Source of the DNA: JBAOHV01 sp037045265 | Lineage (GTDB): Bacteria; Actinomycetota; Acidimicrobiia; Acidimicrobiales; Microtrichaceae | Assembly (NCBI GenBank): GCA_037045265.1 | Contig: JBAOHV010000013.1 | Location: 1 to 64,000, forward strand | Direction of reading: 5' to 3' | DNA: 64,000 bases | Shown here: one piece after another, positions 46,490 through 57,130 of the stretch | Numbering within the stretch: the first letter of the stretch is position 1 | How the letters are laid out: each line of letters opens with the position of its first letter | The notes under the pieces: model-generated | Database searches by the model: none | The model's input: the letters and a program-made list of their open reading frames with translations, nothing else | Told to the model about the DNA's origin: nothing | Made by a program: the position numbers and the translations under genes

Positions 46490-48822
46490 GCAGGCCATCG
46501 CGTGCGGAGCCGAGGAGGATCCTGCGCTCCACGGACGCGATCACCCGGCGTGCGCGTCCCGCCGCGTCAGGGTTCACCGAGATCGAGGTGATCCCGTAAC
46601 GGACCAGGTGTTCGGCGAACGCCGGGTCGTTCGATGGTGCCTGGCCGCACAGCGACGACGTGATGCCCGCGGTGTTGCAGGCGTCGACGATCCGCCGGAT
46701 CGCGTCGAGCACCGCGGCGTCGGACGCGATCGAACAACTCGGCGCAGGTCTCGGAGTCACGGTCGACGCCGAGCATCAGCTGCGTCAGGTCGTTCGAGCC
46801 GATCGACACGCCGTGGATCCCCAGCGCCGCGTACTCGGGGATCCGGTACACGACCGATGGGACCTCGGCCATCACCCAGCGCAACAGCCCACGATGGGAC
46901 CCCAATGGGGATCGGTCCACCATCTCCAGGCACGCCTCGAGCTCCCAGGTGGTGCGCACGAACGGGATCATGAGATGCAGGTTCGGTGTCTCGTCACGGA
47001 CGCGTGCCAGTGCTTCGAGCTCGAGCTCGAACACCTCGGGGTCGCCGATGTAGCGGTAGCACCCCCGATAGCCGATCATCGGGTTGGCTTCCTCGGGCTC
47101 ATACTCCGCTCCACCCTCGAGTGCACGGAACTCGTTGGTGCGGAAGTCGGTCGTCCGGTAGATCACCGGCCGGGGCGAGAACGCCCGGGTGACCATCAGG
47201 AGCTGTTCGGCTCATGCGCTGGACGAACTCCTCGCCGCGGCCCGTCGCGATCAGATGACGTGGGTGCACGCCGTCGAGTGCGTCGGTGAGCATGAACTCC
47301 GCGCGCAACAGCCCGACGCCGTCGACGGGCAACGCCGCGACCTGCTCGGCGCGTTCGGCGATCGCCAGGTTGACGTAGAGCTTGGTCCCCAGCGTCACGG
47401 TGTGATCCGTGGGCCCACCCTGGCCGGCGGCGACGGCTGAACCGTCAGCGGCAGCCGAAGTGGTGGTCGCAGGTGTCGAGGGCCCGGTCGCCGGCGCGGT
47501 CGAGCGAGGTGGACCCCCCACGGTCACCACGCCGCGGGCGCCGTCGACGGTCACCACCTGTCCGGGGTGCAGCGCAGTCGTCGCGTCGCGTGCGCCGACT
47601 ACCGCCGGGACGCCCAGCTCTCGGCTCACGATCGCGGCGTGGCAGGTCATGCCGCCGCTGTCGGTCACCAGCGCGGCGGCCCGGCGCAGCGTCGGCACCC
47701 AGTCGGGCGTGGTCATCGTGGCGACCAGGATCTCTCCGGATCGGAGCTGGTCGCCGTCGGCGGGGGAGTGGAGGATCCTGACTGCGCCTGTGGCGATCCC
47801 CGGCGAGGCTGCCAGCACCAGGACGCGACGGTCCGGGGAGTGTCGGGGTCGGTGCCATCGCCCAGGGTGGTGATCGGGCGTGACTGCAGCAGATGCAGTT
47901 GCCCACCCGAGAGGGCCCACTCGGTGTCCTGGGGTGAGCCGTAGTACTCCTCGACGCGCATCCCGAGCCTTGCCAGATCCAGGATCTGTGCATCGTCGAG
48001 GACCCTCGAGCCACCCTGATCGTCGGTCAGGTCCTCGCTCTGTTGGGTCCTGTCGGGCTTGCGTACGAGTCGGAAGGCCTGTCGACCCACCCGGATCGTC
48101 GAGAGCCGAAGGGGATCACGTTCGACGACGTAGGTGTCGGGCTCGACCAGGCCACCGACGACGACCTCGCCCAGGCCGAGAGCGGCCTCGATCACCAGGT
48201 GTGACCGGTCCCCGCTGGATGGGTCCGAGGTGAACATCACCCCCGAGGCCTCAGAGTCCACCATCTTCTGCACCACCACCGAGATCGCTGGCTCGTCAGC
48301 GAGCTCCCGTGAAGCCCGGTAGCTGACCACCCGCTCGCCGTAGAGCGATGCCCAGCAGTCCAGGATCCTGGCGATCAGGTCCTCGGGTCCCTCGACGTTG
48401 GTGTACGACTCGTTCATCCCGGCGAACGACGAGTCGGCTGCGTCCTCGCCGGTGGCCGACGAGCGCACTGCGACCGGCCCGCTTCCGAGCTCGTCGTACG
48501 CCGAGCGCACCTCGGCGGCCAGGTCCTCGGGCATGCCCGCCTGGTGAACCAGCGCCCTGGCCTCGGCCGAGGCGCCGCGGCGCTCCTGGTCGTCCATGTG
48601 GTGTGTGGACGCGGCGAGCTCGGCGATCGGGTCCCGCAGTCCGGCCTGTTCGAGCGAGTCCAGGTAGGCGACCGCCGTCACCGCGAAACCGCCAGGAACG
48701 GGCAGGCCCGCTGCGATCAGCTCGCCCAGGTTCGCGGCCTTGCCGCCGACCAGATCGGCGTCGGTCAGGCGCAGCAACGCCAGACCCTGGACCCTCGGAG
48801 CGGAAACGTCTGCTGCTGGCAT
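46461..48822 (-). CDS. PEP synthase / pyruvate-phosphate-dikinase-like protein (three frame breaks)
   Basis: Reads in four pieces joined near 47835, 47211 and 46727, giving about 785 residues, the usual length of phosphoenolpyruvate synthase. N-terminal ATP-grasp domain: LVGGKAANLGELIAAGLPVP, VRSSATGEDAADSSFAGMNE. Swivelling His domain: TDSGGMTCHAAIVSRELGVP. PEP-binding barrel: NPMIGYRGCYRYIGDPEVFE, GSNDLTQLMLGVDRDS and the final CGQAPSNDPAFAEHLVRYGI. The reaction is ATP-driven pyruvate to PEP, though such proteins can also phosphorylate rifamycins or other acceptors. ATG 48822, divergent from the NRPS. Confidence 0.75.
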
Positions 48823-48901
48823 GTGATGCCACCTCCCTCTGCTCATCCTTCCACGTGAGCCCCAGTAGGGCGCCCTTTGATCCGTCAACTATCCTGGTTT
48901 C

Positions 48902-51900
48902 ATGGAGAGATCTGCCGATGGGGGTTGGTGCTCTTCGGTGCGACCAGACCCTTGACCGGCGCCTTCTCGCTCACCGCCATGCAGGCAGGACTTGCTGTCG
49001 AGTCCGTACTGGTGGATCCGGCGTCGAACATCGAGCAGTACGTCTGCCGGTTCGACGACGAAGTCGTCGACGTCGAGCGGATGGACAGCGGCCTGGCGTG
49101 GTGTTCAACGCCGTCACGACGCCCTGCGCACCACGGTCCATCTCGACGGACCCGGTGGACCGCACCAGCGTGTGCACAAGGACCTTGAAGTGGCGCTGAG
49201 CGTCATCGATTTAAGTTCGATGACCGCCGCCGGTCCTGCCCAGGGCTCCGGTCCTGCCCAGGCCACAGCATCTGCCCAGGAGAGGCTGCTCGCCGAGTGG
49301 CTGGACGACGACCGTCGGCAGGGCCTGGACCTGACAAGTCGATCCGTGATGAGGCTCTCGCTCCTGGTCTTCGGGACTCGCCGTACGGTTCTCGTCTGGA
49401 CCTTCCACCACGCGCTGTTGGACGGACGCAGTTCGGCGATGGTGCTCGAGGAGGCGCTCGACTGCTACGACGCACTGTCAGGCGTCGTCTCGGGTGCAGC
49501 CCCGGCCGAGCAGGCTGAGCCGGTTCCCTTCGGTCGCCACGTCGAGGCGGTCAGCCGGGCTGACACGTCGGCGGCCCGTCAGTTCTTCATCGGGCAGTTC
49601 GACGGTTGGGAAGGGCCCGAGGGCGGTCCTGGGCCACCCCCGCACGACTCCGAGCAGAACTTGCGACGTGGCCACCGGGAGCTCGAGCTCCGTCTCCCTG
49701 CCAGTTGGATCGAGCGCGCTGAGCGTCGAGCAGCGGAGGTGGACGCAACCGTGGGATCCATCCTGCTCGCCGCCTGGTCGGTGTTGCTCTCACGCTGGAG
49801 CGACACCGACGACGTCGCGTTCGGCACCATCCGCTCGGGTCGGCACGCGGTGCCTGACCGCGGACCGGATCGTCGGCTGTCTCATCAACACGGTGCCGCT
49901 GCGGGTTCGGGTCGACCCCGACGCGACCGTCGACGACCTGTTGCGCTCGGTGCGGTCGTTCCAGGAAGCGGTCCGTCCCCATGAGCAGACCTCGCTGCTC
50001 GACATATCCGAATGGCTGGAAGTGGAGACGGACCGGCCGCTTCTAGACACAGCGGTCGTCTACGAGCGGGAACTGCTCGACACCCGCCTGAGAGCGAAGG
50101 GCGGCCCGTGGGAGAACCGTCGGGTGGAACTGCTCGAGCAGAGCTCATTCCCGATGATGCTCTCGGCCCACCGCGACGACGGACTCAGGGCTCGCATCGA
50201 GTACGACAGCTCTCGCTACGACTCCGAGACGGTGGTCCGGATCGGCGGGCACCTGCAACGGCTTCTCGAGTCGATGGTGGACTCTCGCTCCGACACTGCG
50301 GTCGTGGACCTTCCGATGCTCACCGACGTCGAGGTGGCCGTCCTTGTGAACGACCGCAACCCATCGGGATGGGTTGCGGCCGACGGCAGCTACATCGACC
50401 GCTTCGAGGAGTGTGCTTCCACCCATCCGGATTCGATCGCCGTCGAGCTGGTCGACGGTGGAGCGTCGATCACCTACGCGGAGCTCGACGAACGCGCGAA
50501 CCGGTTGGCCCATCTGCTCCTGGCACACGGAGCCGCCGGTGGACAGCCGGTCGCGTTGTGCCTCCCACGTTCCCCCGACTTCATCGTTCGCGATGCTGGC
50601 GACGCTCAAGGCCTCGGCACCGTACCTGCCTCTGGATCCCGACTACCCGGAGGACGAGCTCGCGGACCGCCTCGGCGACTCCGGCGCCCGGCTGGTCGTC
50701 GCGACCGAGTCGACCGCCCCTGCACTGAGCTCGACCGATGTGCAGCTGCTCGTTATCTCCGACGTGGCGCAGGCGCTGGCGGAGCAGCCTCCGACAGCAC
50801 CCTCACGAGCCACGACAGATCCTGGGGCACCTTCGTATGTCATCTACACCTCGGGTACCACTGGTCGTCCGAAGGGAGTCATGATCAGCGACGGCTCGCT
50901 GCTCGACCTGTGCAGAGCCGTTGCGGACCGCTACGAGCTCTCGGAGCGAGACCGGGTGCTCCAGTTCTGCAGCCTGAGCTTCGACGTCTCAGTCGAAGAG
51001 ATCGCACCGACTCTCCTCGTCGGTGCCACGGTCGTGCTCCGCAGCGCCGAGCTCTCGTCATCGATGGCCGCCCTGATCGACTCGACGGCGAAGGACCGGT
51101 TGAGCGTCCTCAACCTTCCGTCAGCGATCTGGCACACCCTCGTGGTGCACCTGGAGCGCTCCGGCGCGCGGCTCAGCCGATCGGTCCGCCTGGTGGTCGT
51201 CGGAGGTGAGAAGGTCTCCCGTCATGCCTACGAGGCCTGGTCCACGGTCCATCCCGAGATCCGCTGGCTCAACGGCTACGGCCCGACCGAGACGACGGTC
51301 ACCTGCACCTCTTTCGACCCCCGGGGGCACTACGAGGTCGGCTCGGGGCGGGAGCTGCCGATAGGCCGGCCTCTGCCCAACGCCAGGGCCTATCTGCTCG
51401 ACAGGTCCGGACAGAACCTGGTGCCGGACGGTGCCACGGGCGAGCTGTGGATCGGCGGAACCGGGGTGGCGCTGGGCTACCTGGGCATGCCCGAGCTGAC
51501 CGCCGAGCGCTTCCGCTTGGACCCCTTCGTGGAGGACCCGGGCGCACGCATGTACCGGACGGGCGACAGGTGCCGCTGGTCTGCCGATGGCGAACTCGAG
51601 TACGTGGGCCGGACGGATCGCCAGATCAAGCTCCGCGGCCACCGGATCGAACCGGGTCACGTAGAACGGCGCCTGGAGCAGCTCGAAGGCGTCGGCCAGG
51701 CGTTCGTCTCGATCCGGTCCGGCGCTTCCGGCGCGGACCGTCTGGTCGGCTGGGTCGTTCCTGCCGAGAGTGCTGCAACGCTCGACACGCATGCGCTGCG
51801 TGAGCAGGTCCGGCGGCTGCTGCCCGACTTCCTGGTGCCCGCTGCCCTGGTGCAGGTCGACGTGCTGCCACGCACCGCGGCCGCCAAGGTGGACGTCGCA

Positions 51901-52991
51901 GCTCTACCAGATCCACCGGTGGTCGATCGACGGGCGATATCCGACGAGCTGCGTGTCGACGAGGACGTGGCCCACATCTGTCGGTTGTTCACTGAAGTGG
52001 TCGGCCACGAAGCCGATCCCGATGACTCGTTCTTCGAGATCGGCGGCAACTCGCTCGTCGCCGTTCGCCTCATCGGCATGGTCGACGACGAGCTCGGGGT
52101 ACGGCTGTCGCTGCCCGAGCTCATCGCCTCGCCCACACCGAGGGAGCTCGCCCGCTCGCTCGCCGCCCGCTCGACCGGGGAGCGAGCGGCCTACCTGACG
52201 GCCATCCAGCCGTCCGGGTCGCTGGCGCCGATCTACGGCCTGCACGTCATCGGGGAGAACGGTTCGTTCTACCGGCCGCTGGCGGACCGACTCGGTGCTG
52301 ATCAGCCCGTCTTCGGTGTCGCGATCCGGCCGGACGAGCACAGCCCGACCGCTGTGGGCGACATCGCCGCGGTGTACGTCGAGGAGATCCAGCGGCACCG
52401 CCCGGACGGACCCCTGGTCGTCGCAGGGCTATCACTCGCTGCCTTCGTCGCGTTCGAGGTCGCCCAGCAGCTCGTCGCGGCTGGCCGGGAGGTCGTGCTC
52501 GTGGTGCTCCTCGACTCCGCAGCCCCCGGCGGTGAGCGGTCGGTCGGATTGGTCAGGCGCGTGGCCATACATCTGCGGAAACTACGCCGAGGTGGCCTCT
52601 CCTACCTCCGCTCGTCGGCTGCCAGGCTCGTCGGATCGATGCGGCAGGCTTCGTGGACGATCCGCGTGCGAGTCCAGCAGCTTCTGGGCCGACCCACTCC
52701 CGAGAACCTGTGGGTGCACAGGTTCGTGCTGGCCAACGTCAGATCCGTCGAGGACTACGAGGCCCGACCGTGCAGCAGCGCGCGCTGCTCGTGGTCCATG
52801 CGGCAGGGGAGGAGTTCGATGATCCCGACGTGGTGCGCACAGGCTTCGGTTGGGGTCCGTATGCCGCTGGTGGCCTCGAGGTCGTCGACGTGCCCGGTGA
52901 TCACATGTCGATGCTCGAGGAGCCCAACGTGGGTGTACTTGCCGAGCAGATCAGGGTGTCGATGTCGAACGCGACTCGAACGCGCTCGTGA
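48902..52991 (+). CDS. Single-module non-ribosomal peptide synthetase C-A-PCP-TE (several frame breaks)
   Basis: One gene spread over three frames with breaks near 49095, 49855, 50595 and 52772, and an uncertain start (ATG 48902; the first C-domain residues SLTAMQAGLAVESVLVD are in another frame). Condensation domain: HHALLDG at ~49405. Adenylation: YTSGTTGRPKGVM, NGYGPTETTVTCT, YRTGDRCRW, KLRGHRIEPGHVE, and the A10 lysine in RTAAAKVDV. Carrier protein: EIGGNSLVAVRLI (phosphopantetheine Ser codon at 52051). Thioesterase: VAGLSLAAFVAFEV and the His in VPGDHMSML. About 1,360 residues in all. Would load one amino acid, condense and release; product unknown. Confidence 0.75.
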
Positions 52992-53880
52992 GCGCATCGA
53001 TCTGAGCTTCGCGGAAAGCCCTGCTCACCGCTGCTGACGGCGCCATCACGTCGAACGCGTGGAACGCCCCGGCCACGACATCCAAGCGGCACTCGACGCC
53101 GGCAGCGCGGAGCCGTTGGGCATACTCGACGTCCTCGTCGTGGAACAGGTCGAGCGTGCCGACGCCGATCCACGCCGGTGCAAGCCCCGCCAGGTCCTCG
53201 GCCCGTGCTGGTACCGCGGGTGCAGTGTGGGCGGCTCTACCGGGCTCAGCGCCGAGGTAGGCGCGCCAGCCGTAGCGGTTCGACCGGTTGTCCCACAGCC
53301 GGAAGCCCGTCTCGTCGATGTCCGGGCGAAGCACGGTGCGGTCGTCGAGCATCGGGTAGGAGAGCAGTTGGAAAACCGGTTCGACGTGGCCGAGTGCGTG
53401 TGCGTGCTGGGCGAGCGTCGCGGCCAGACCGCCACCTGCGCTCGCCCCTCCGATCGCGACTCGACCGGAGTCGACATCAGGTCTGGCGGCCAGCCAGCGG
53501 AGGGCCTCGTAGCAGTCGTCGAGCGGCGCGGGGAAGGGGTGCTCCGGGGAGAGCCGGTAGTCGACCGAAGCGATGATGGCGCCGGTACGTCGGGAGTAGA
53601 GCCGACACAGCGCATCGTCTTGGGCGGCGAGGCCCACCACGTAGCCCCCGCCGTGGATCCACAGCAGTGCCGGTGACGGCTCGACCGGACGGTCGACGGG
53701 TCGGAACAGCCTGACTCGGACCTGTCCGACCGGGTGCACCTCGACGTCGCTGGGTGCGGCTCGGCGAGAGAGCAGTGGCGTCACCCATCTTGCAAGGCGG
53801 ACGGACCTGTCGCTCGCGATGCCCCGTGGCAGCAGTCGCCCAACCCGGCGCAGTTCAGGGTTCACTGGATCGTTCGACAT
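52951..53880 (-). CDS. Alpha/beta-hydrolase, HSL-type esterase
   Basis: 309 residues. Oxyanion-hole LLWIHGGGYVVG, nucleophile elbow GRVAIGGASAGGGLAATLAQ (GxSAG), Asp in GVGTLDLFHDEDVEY and His in AGAFHAFD, all as in hormone-sensitive-lipase family IV esterases. Short-chain ester hydrolysis in the cytoplasm is expected. Its 3' end overlaps the convergent NRPS by 41 bp, although the NRPS C-terminus is read through a frame correction. Confidence 0.85.
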   Translation of the reverse strand: MSNDPVNPELRRVGRLLPRGIASDRSVRLARWVTPLLSRRAAPSDVEVHPVGQVRVRLFRPVDRPVEPSPALLWIHGGGYVVGLAAQDDALCRLYSRRTGAIIASVDYRLSPEHPFPAPLDDCYEALRWLAARPDVDSGRVAIGGASAGGGLAATLAQHAHALGHVEPVFQLLSYPMLDDRTVLRPDIDETGFRLWDNRSNRYGWRAYLGAEPGRAAHTAPAVPARAEDLAGLAPAWIGVGTLDLFHDEDVEYAQRLRAAGVECRLDVVAGAFHAFDVMAPSAAVSRAFREAQIDALTSAFESRSTSTP

Positions 53881-54005
53881 CGGTCCCCCTGTCCGGTGTG
53901 AGGCCGGACAGTACCTGGCTCACGACACAGCTGCTGCACGACAGAGCGGCGTTGGCGCAGGGGGTAGCTTCGACGGATTCGCGGATCTTCCAAGGAGCGT
54001 GCCCA

Positions 54006-54923
54006 GTGCGACCTCAGTCAGGCATCTTCGCCCTCGGCAGCAGGGCCCAGCACCACCTGGAGCTCGACCTGCGACCGGGTACGGACCCAGCGGCTCTGCG
54101 GTCCGTGCTCGCCGAGTTGGGTGAGACCGAGGTGAGCGGCGGCGCCACGAACGTCGTGATCGGTTTCGGTTCGACCCTCTGGGGGCGATTGGTCAGCGGT
54201 CCTGAGGCTGTCGGGCCGGTTCCGCGAGGCGTCGGGCCCTTCGTGGAGGTGGTCGGCGCCGGTGGCCATGTCGCTGCTGCGACCCAGCACGACATGTGGA
54301 TCTGGGTGCACGGCAGCGGACCTGACGTCGTGCTCGACACCGTGCGCGCCGTGCTGGGCGCCACCGACGGTGTGCTGTCCGTGGCCACCGATGTTTCGTG
54401 CTTCGTGTACCACGACAGCCGGGACCTGACCGGCTTCGTTGACGGCACCGCCAACGCTGCACCGGTGCAAGCGCCTGACGTGGCGCTCGTCCCCGACGGA
54501 GAGATCGGTGCCGGCGGCAGTCATGTCATCGTCCAGCGCTGGATCCACGACCTTGCATCCTTCGACGCCCTGGATGTCGCCGACCAGGAGCTGGTCTTCG
54601 GGCGCACCAAATGCGACAACGTCGAGCTCGATGAATCGGTGAAACCCGCCAACTCCCACATCGCCCGTGCCGAGATCCACGACGCCGACGGCGAGGAGCG
54701 TGAGATCTACCGACGCAGCGCGCCCTTCGGCGTCGGCTCGGAGCAGGGGCTGATGTTCCTTGGTTTCAGCGCAGATCGTGACCGCTTCGACGAGATGCTC
54801 GCCCGCATGTACGACACAGCCGGCACCGGCATGCAGGACCGTCTGCTCGGGTTCACCAGGGCAGTCAGCGGTGCGTACTACTTCGCGCCGTCCATCGAGG
54901 AGCTTGCGGCGGTCAGCAGCTGA
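54006..54923 (+). CDS. DyP-type heme peroxidase
   Basis: 305 residues from GTG 54006, nine bases after AAGGAG. The family motif GxxDG is in DLTGFVDGTANAAPVQAPDV; the proximal heme His is in NSHIARAE (later half) with the following Arg/Asp pair IYRRSAPFGVGSEQGLMFLG. No Tat signal, so cytoplasmic or encapsulin cargo, although no encapsulin gene is visible. Oxidises dyes or phenols with peroxide in vitro; physiological substrate unknown. Confidence 0.88.
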   Translation: MRPQSGIFALGSRAQHHLELDLRPGTDPAALRSVLAELGETEVSGGATNVVIGFGSTLWGRLVSGPEAVGPVPRGVGPFVEVVGAGGHVAAATQHDMWIWVHGSGPDVVLDTVRAVLGATDGVLSVATDVSCFVYHDSRDLTGFVDGTANAAPVQAPDVALVPDGEIGAGGSHVIVQRWIHDLASFDALDVADQELVFGRTKCDNVELDESVKPANSHIARAEIHDADGEEREIYRRSAPFGVGSEQGLMFLGFSADRDRFDEMLARMYDTAGTGMQDRLLGFTRAVSGAYYFAPSIEELAAVSS

Positions 54924-54970
54924 CAGCCCACAGCTGACCGGTTGCCGCAAGGCCTGTACCGTTGCCGGCC

Positions 54971-56014
54971 GTGAGTGCACCGACCAAGACCAACCCCGGG
55001 AACTTCTTCGAGGACTTCACCCTGGGCCAGCGCATCGAGCACGCGACACCCCGAACCGTCACCGACGGCGACCGGGCGCTGTACACCGCTCTCTACCCGA
55101 CCAGGTTCGCGCTGGCGTCGTCGGACGAGTTCGCCAGCGCGTGTGGACTCAGCCCCGCGCCGGTCGAGGATCTGATCGGCTTCCACGTCGCTTTCGGCAA
55201 GACGGTCCCCGATGTCTCGCTGAACGCGGTCGCCAACCTGGGTTACGCGGAGCTGCGATTCCACCGCCCCGTGCGGCCCGGCGACACGCTCCGCGCCAGC
55301 TCCGAGGTGATCGGGCTGAAGGAGAACTCCAACGGTAGGACCGGTGTCGTGTACGTACGCTCCACCGCCACCAACCAGCACGGCGAAGTGGCGATCGACT
55401 GGGCACGCTGGGTGATGGTCCGCAAGCGTGACGTCGACGCTCCGGCCCCCGATACGGTCGTGCCGGACCTCGCCGACCACGTGGCGGCATCGGATCTGGT
55501 GATCCCCGATGGGCTGGACTTCACCCGCTACGACGAAGCCCTCGGGGGGTCGCCGCACCGCTTCGGCGACTACGAGGTCGGCGAGAAGATCGACCACGTC
55601 GACGGAGTGACGCTCGAGGAGGCCGAGCACATGCTCGCCACCCGACTCTGGCAGAACACCGCCAAGGTCCACTTCAACGTCGAGGCCCGCGAGGACGGCC
55701 GTCGACTGATCTACGGCGGCCATGTCATCTCGATGGCCCGAGCTCTGTCGTACAACGGATTGGCGAACGCGCAGTTGATAGCGGCGATCAACGCAGGTAC
55801 GCACACGAACCCCGCCTTCGCCGGCGACACGGTCTACGCCTGGTCCGAAGTGCTCGACAAGGCCGAGACGGCCGCCCCGGGTGTCGGTGCGCTGCGGCTC
55901 CGCCTGGTCGCCACCAAGGGACACGACGAGTCGATGCAGCTTCGTGGCGAGGACGGCAAGTACCTGCCGCACGTGTTGGTGGATCTGGACCTCTGGGTCC
56001 TGATCCCGGTCTGA
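54971..56014 (+). CDS. Mesaconyl-CoA-hydratase-like double hot-dog (MaoC) protein
   Basis: About 347 residues. GNFFEDFTLGQRIEHATPRT, GDRALYTALYPTRFALASSD, FGKTVPDVSLNAVANLGYAE and NSNGRTGVVYVRSTATNQHG match the mesaconyl-CoA hydratase of the ethylmalonyl-CoA/3-hydroxypropionate routes. Two hot-dog domains; the second contains YGGHVISMARALSYNGLANA. Expected reaction: mesaconyl-CoA to beta-methylmalyl-CoA. GTG 54971 chosen; TTG 54962 is an alternative. No partner enzyme of those pathways is adjacent. Confidence 0.8.
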   Translation: MSAPTKTNPGNFFEDFTLGQRIEHATPRTVTDGDRALYTALYPTRFALASSDEFASACGLSPAPVEDLIGFHVAFGKTVPDVSLNAVANLGYAELRFHRPVRPGDTLRASSEVIGLKENSNGRTGVVYVRSTATNQHGEVAIDWARWVMVRKRDVDAPAPDTVVPDLADHVAASDLVIPDGLDFTRYDEALGGSPHRFGDYEVGEKIDHVDGVTLEEAEHMLATRLWQNTAKVHFNVEAREDGRRLIYGGHVISMARALSYNGLANAQLIAAINAGTHTNPAFAGDTVYAWSEVLDKAETAAPGVGALRLRLVATKGHDESMQLRGEDGKYLPHVLVDLDLWVLIPV

Positions 56015-56083
56015 TCGCCTTGGGGATCCACGTCGACGGCGACAACTCCGCCAGCGCCCAGACCGTCAGGAGCCTGCTCTGAG

Positions 56084-57130
56084 CTACTTCGGGGCGAGCA
56101 TCCCGGCTGCGCCGTCAGCGAACACGTCGACGTCCTCCGGTGTGCTGGCCCAGCTCGTCATCCACCGCACGAGCCCGTAGGACGAGTCCCACTCCCAGAA
56201 GAACGACCAGTCCTGCAGTGCCCTGATCCGCTCCGGTGGCAGCCGAACGAACACCGAGTTGACCTGCGGATCGCGGAGCAGGTCGATGCCCTTCGCACCG
56301 CGGACCTTGTCGGCGAGCCGGGACGCCATGTCGTTGGCATGCCCTGCGTGACGCAACCACAGGTCGCCGTCCAGCAGGGCGAGCAGCTGCACTGCGACGA
56401 AACGGGACTTTGACACCAGCTGACCCGCCTGCTTGCGCACGAAACGTGCCCGCTCGGCGAGCTCCGGGCGTACGAACACCACCGCCTCGCCGAAGAGGGC
56501 CCCGTTCTTGGTCATACCGAACGTCATGACGTCGACGCCCGTGCCGACGATCATCTCGTCGGCCGAGCAGCCCAGTGCTGCAACAGCGTTGGCAAGACGG
56601 GCCCCGTCCAGGTGCACCAGCAGCCCGTGGCGGTGGGCGGCATCGCAGATCGCTGCCAGCTCGTCGAGCGAGTAGCACGTGCCCATCTCGGTGGCCTGGC
56701 TGATCGAGACGACCGCCGGCTGAGGGTGGTGCTCGACACCGATCCACCCAGCGAAGGTCTCGAGCGCCGCCGGCACGAGCTTGCCGTCGACGTGCGGAAC
56801 CGTCTGGATCGAAGATCCACTGAAGCGCACGGGTGCACCGCATTCGTCCACCACGATGTGGGCGCTGTCGACGCTCACGATGCACTGGTGTGGTTGCAGG
56901 ATCGATGCCAGCCCCACGACGTTCGCTCCGGTCCCGCCCCAGCACAGCAGCGTCTCGACAGGGAGTCCGAGCAGGTCGTCCATCGCCGCGGTGGCCTGGC
57001 GCGTCCAGGGGTCGTCGCCGTAGGCCAGCACGGCGCCCTCGTTCGCGCGGGCGATGGCCTCGAGCACGGCAGGTGATGCACCAGCGGTGTTGTCGCTGGC
57101 GAACGAACCGAGCGGTTGCTGCGGTGTCAT
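56084..57130 (-). CDS. Low-specificity threonine aldolase / beta-eliminating lyase family
   Basis: 348 residues from ATG 57130. PLP fold type I: GSFASDNTAGASPAVLEAIA start motif, GGTGANVVGLASIL, HLDGARLANAVAALG (the Asp pairing PLP nitrogen), and the Schiff-base Lys in DVMTFGMTKNGALFGEAVVF. Cleaves L-threonine (or allo-threonine) to glycine and acetaldehyde. Overlaps the siderophore-interacting protein gene by 4 bases, so they are co-transcribed, though no functional link is obvious. Confidence 0.85.
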   Translation of the reverse strand: MTPQQPLGSFASDNTAGASPAVLEAIARANEGAVLAYGDDPWTRQATAAMDDLLGLPVETLLCWGGTGANVVGLASILQPHQCIVSVDSAHIVVDECGAPVRFSGSSIQTVPHVDGKLVPAALETFAGWIGVEHHPQPAVVSISQATEMGTCYSLDELAAICDAAHRHGLLVHLDGARLANAVAALGCSADEMIVGTGVDVMTFGMTKNGALFGEAVVFVRPELAERARFVRKQAGQLVSKSRFVAVQLLALLDGDLWLRHAGHANDMASRLADKVRGAKGIDLLRDPQVNSVFVRLPPERIRALQDWSFFWEWDSSYGLVRWMTSWASTPEDVDVFADGAAGMLAPK

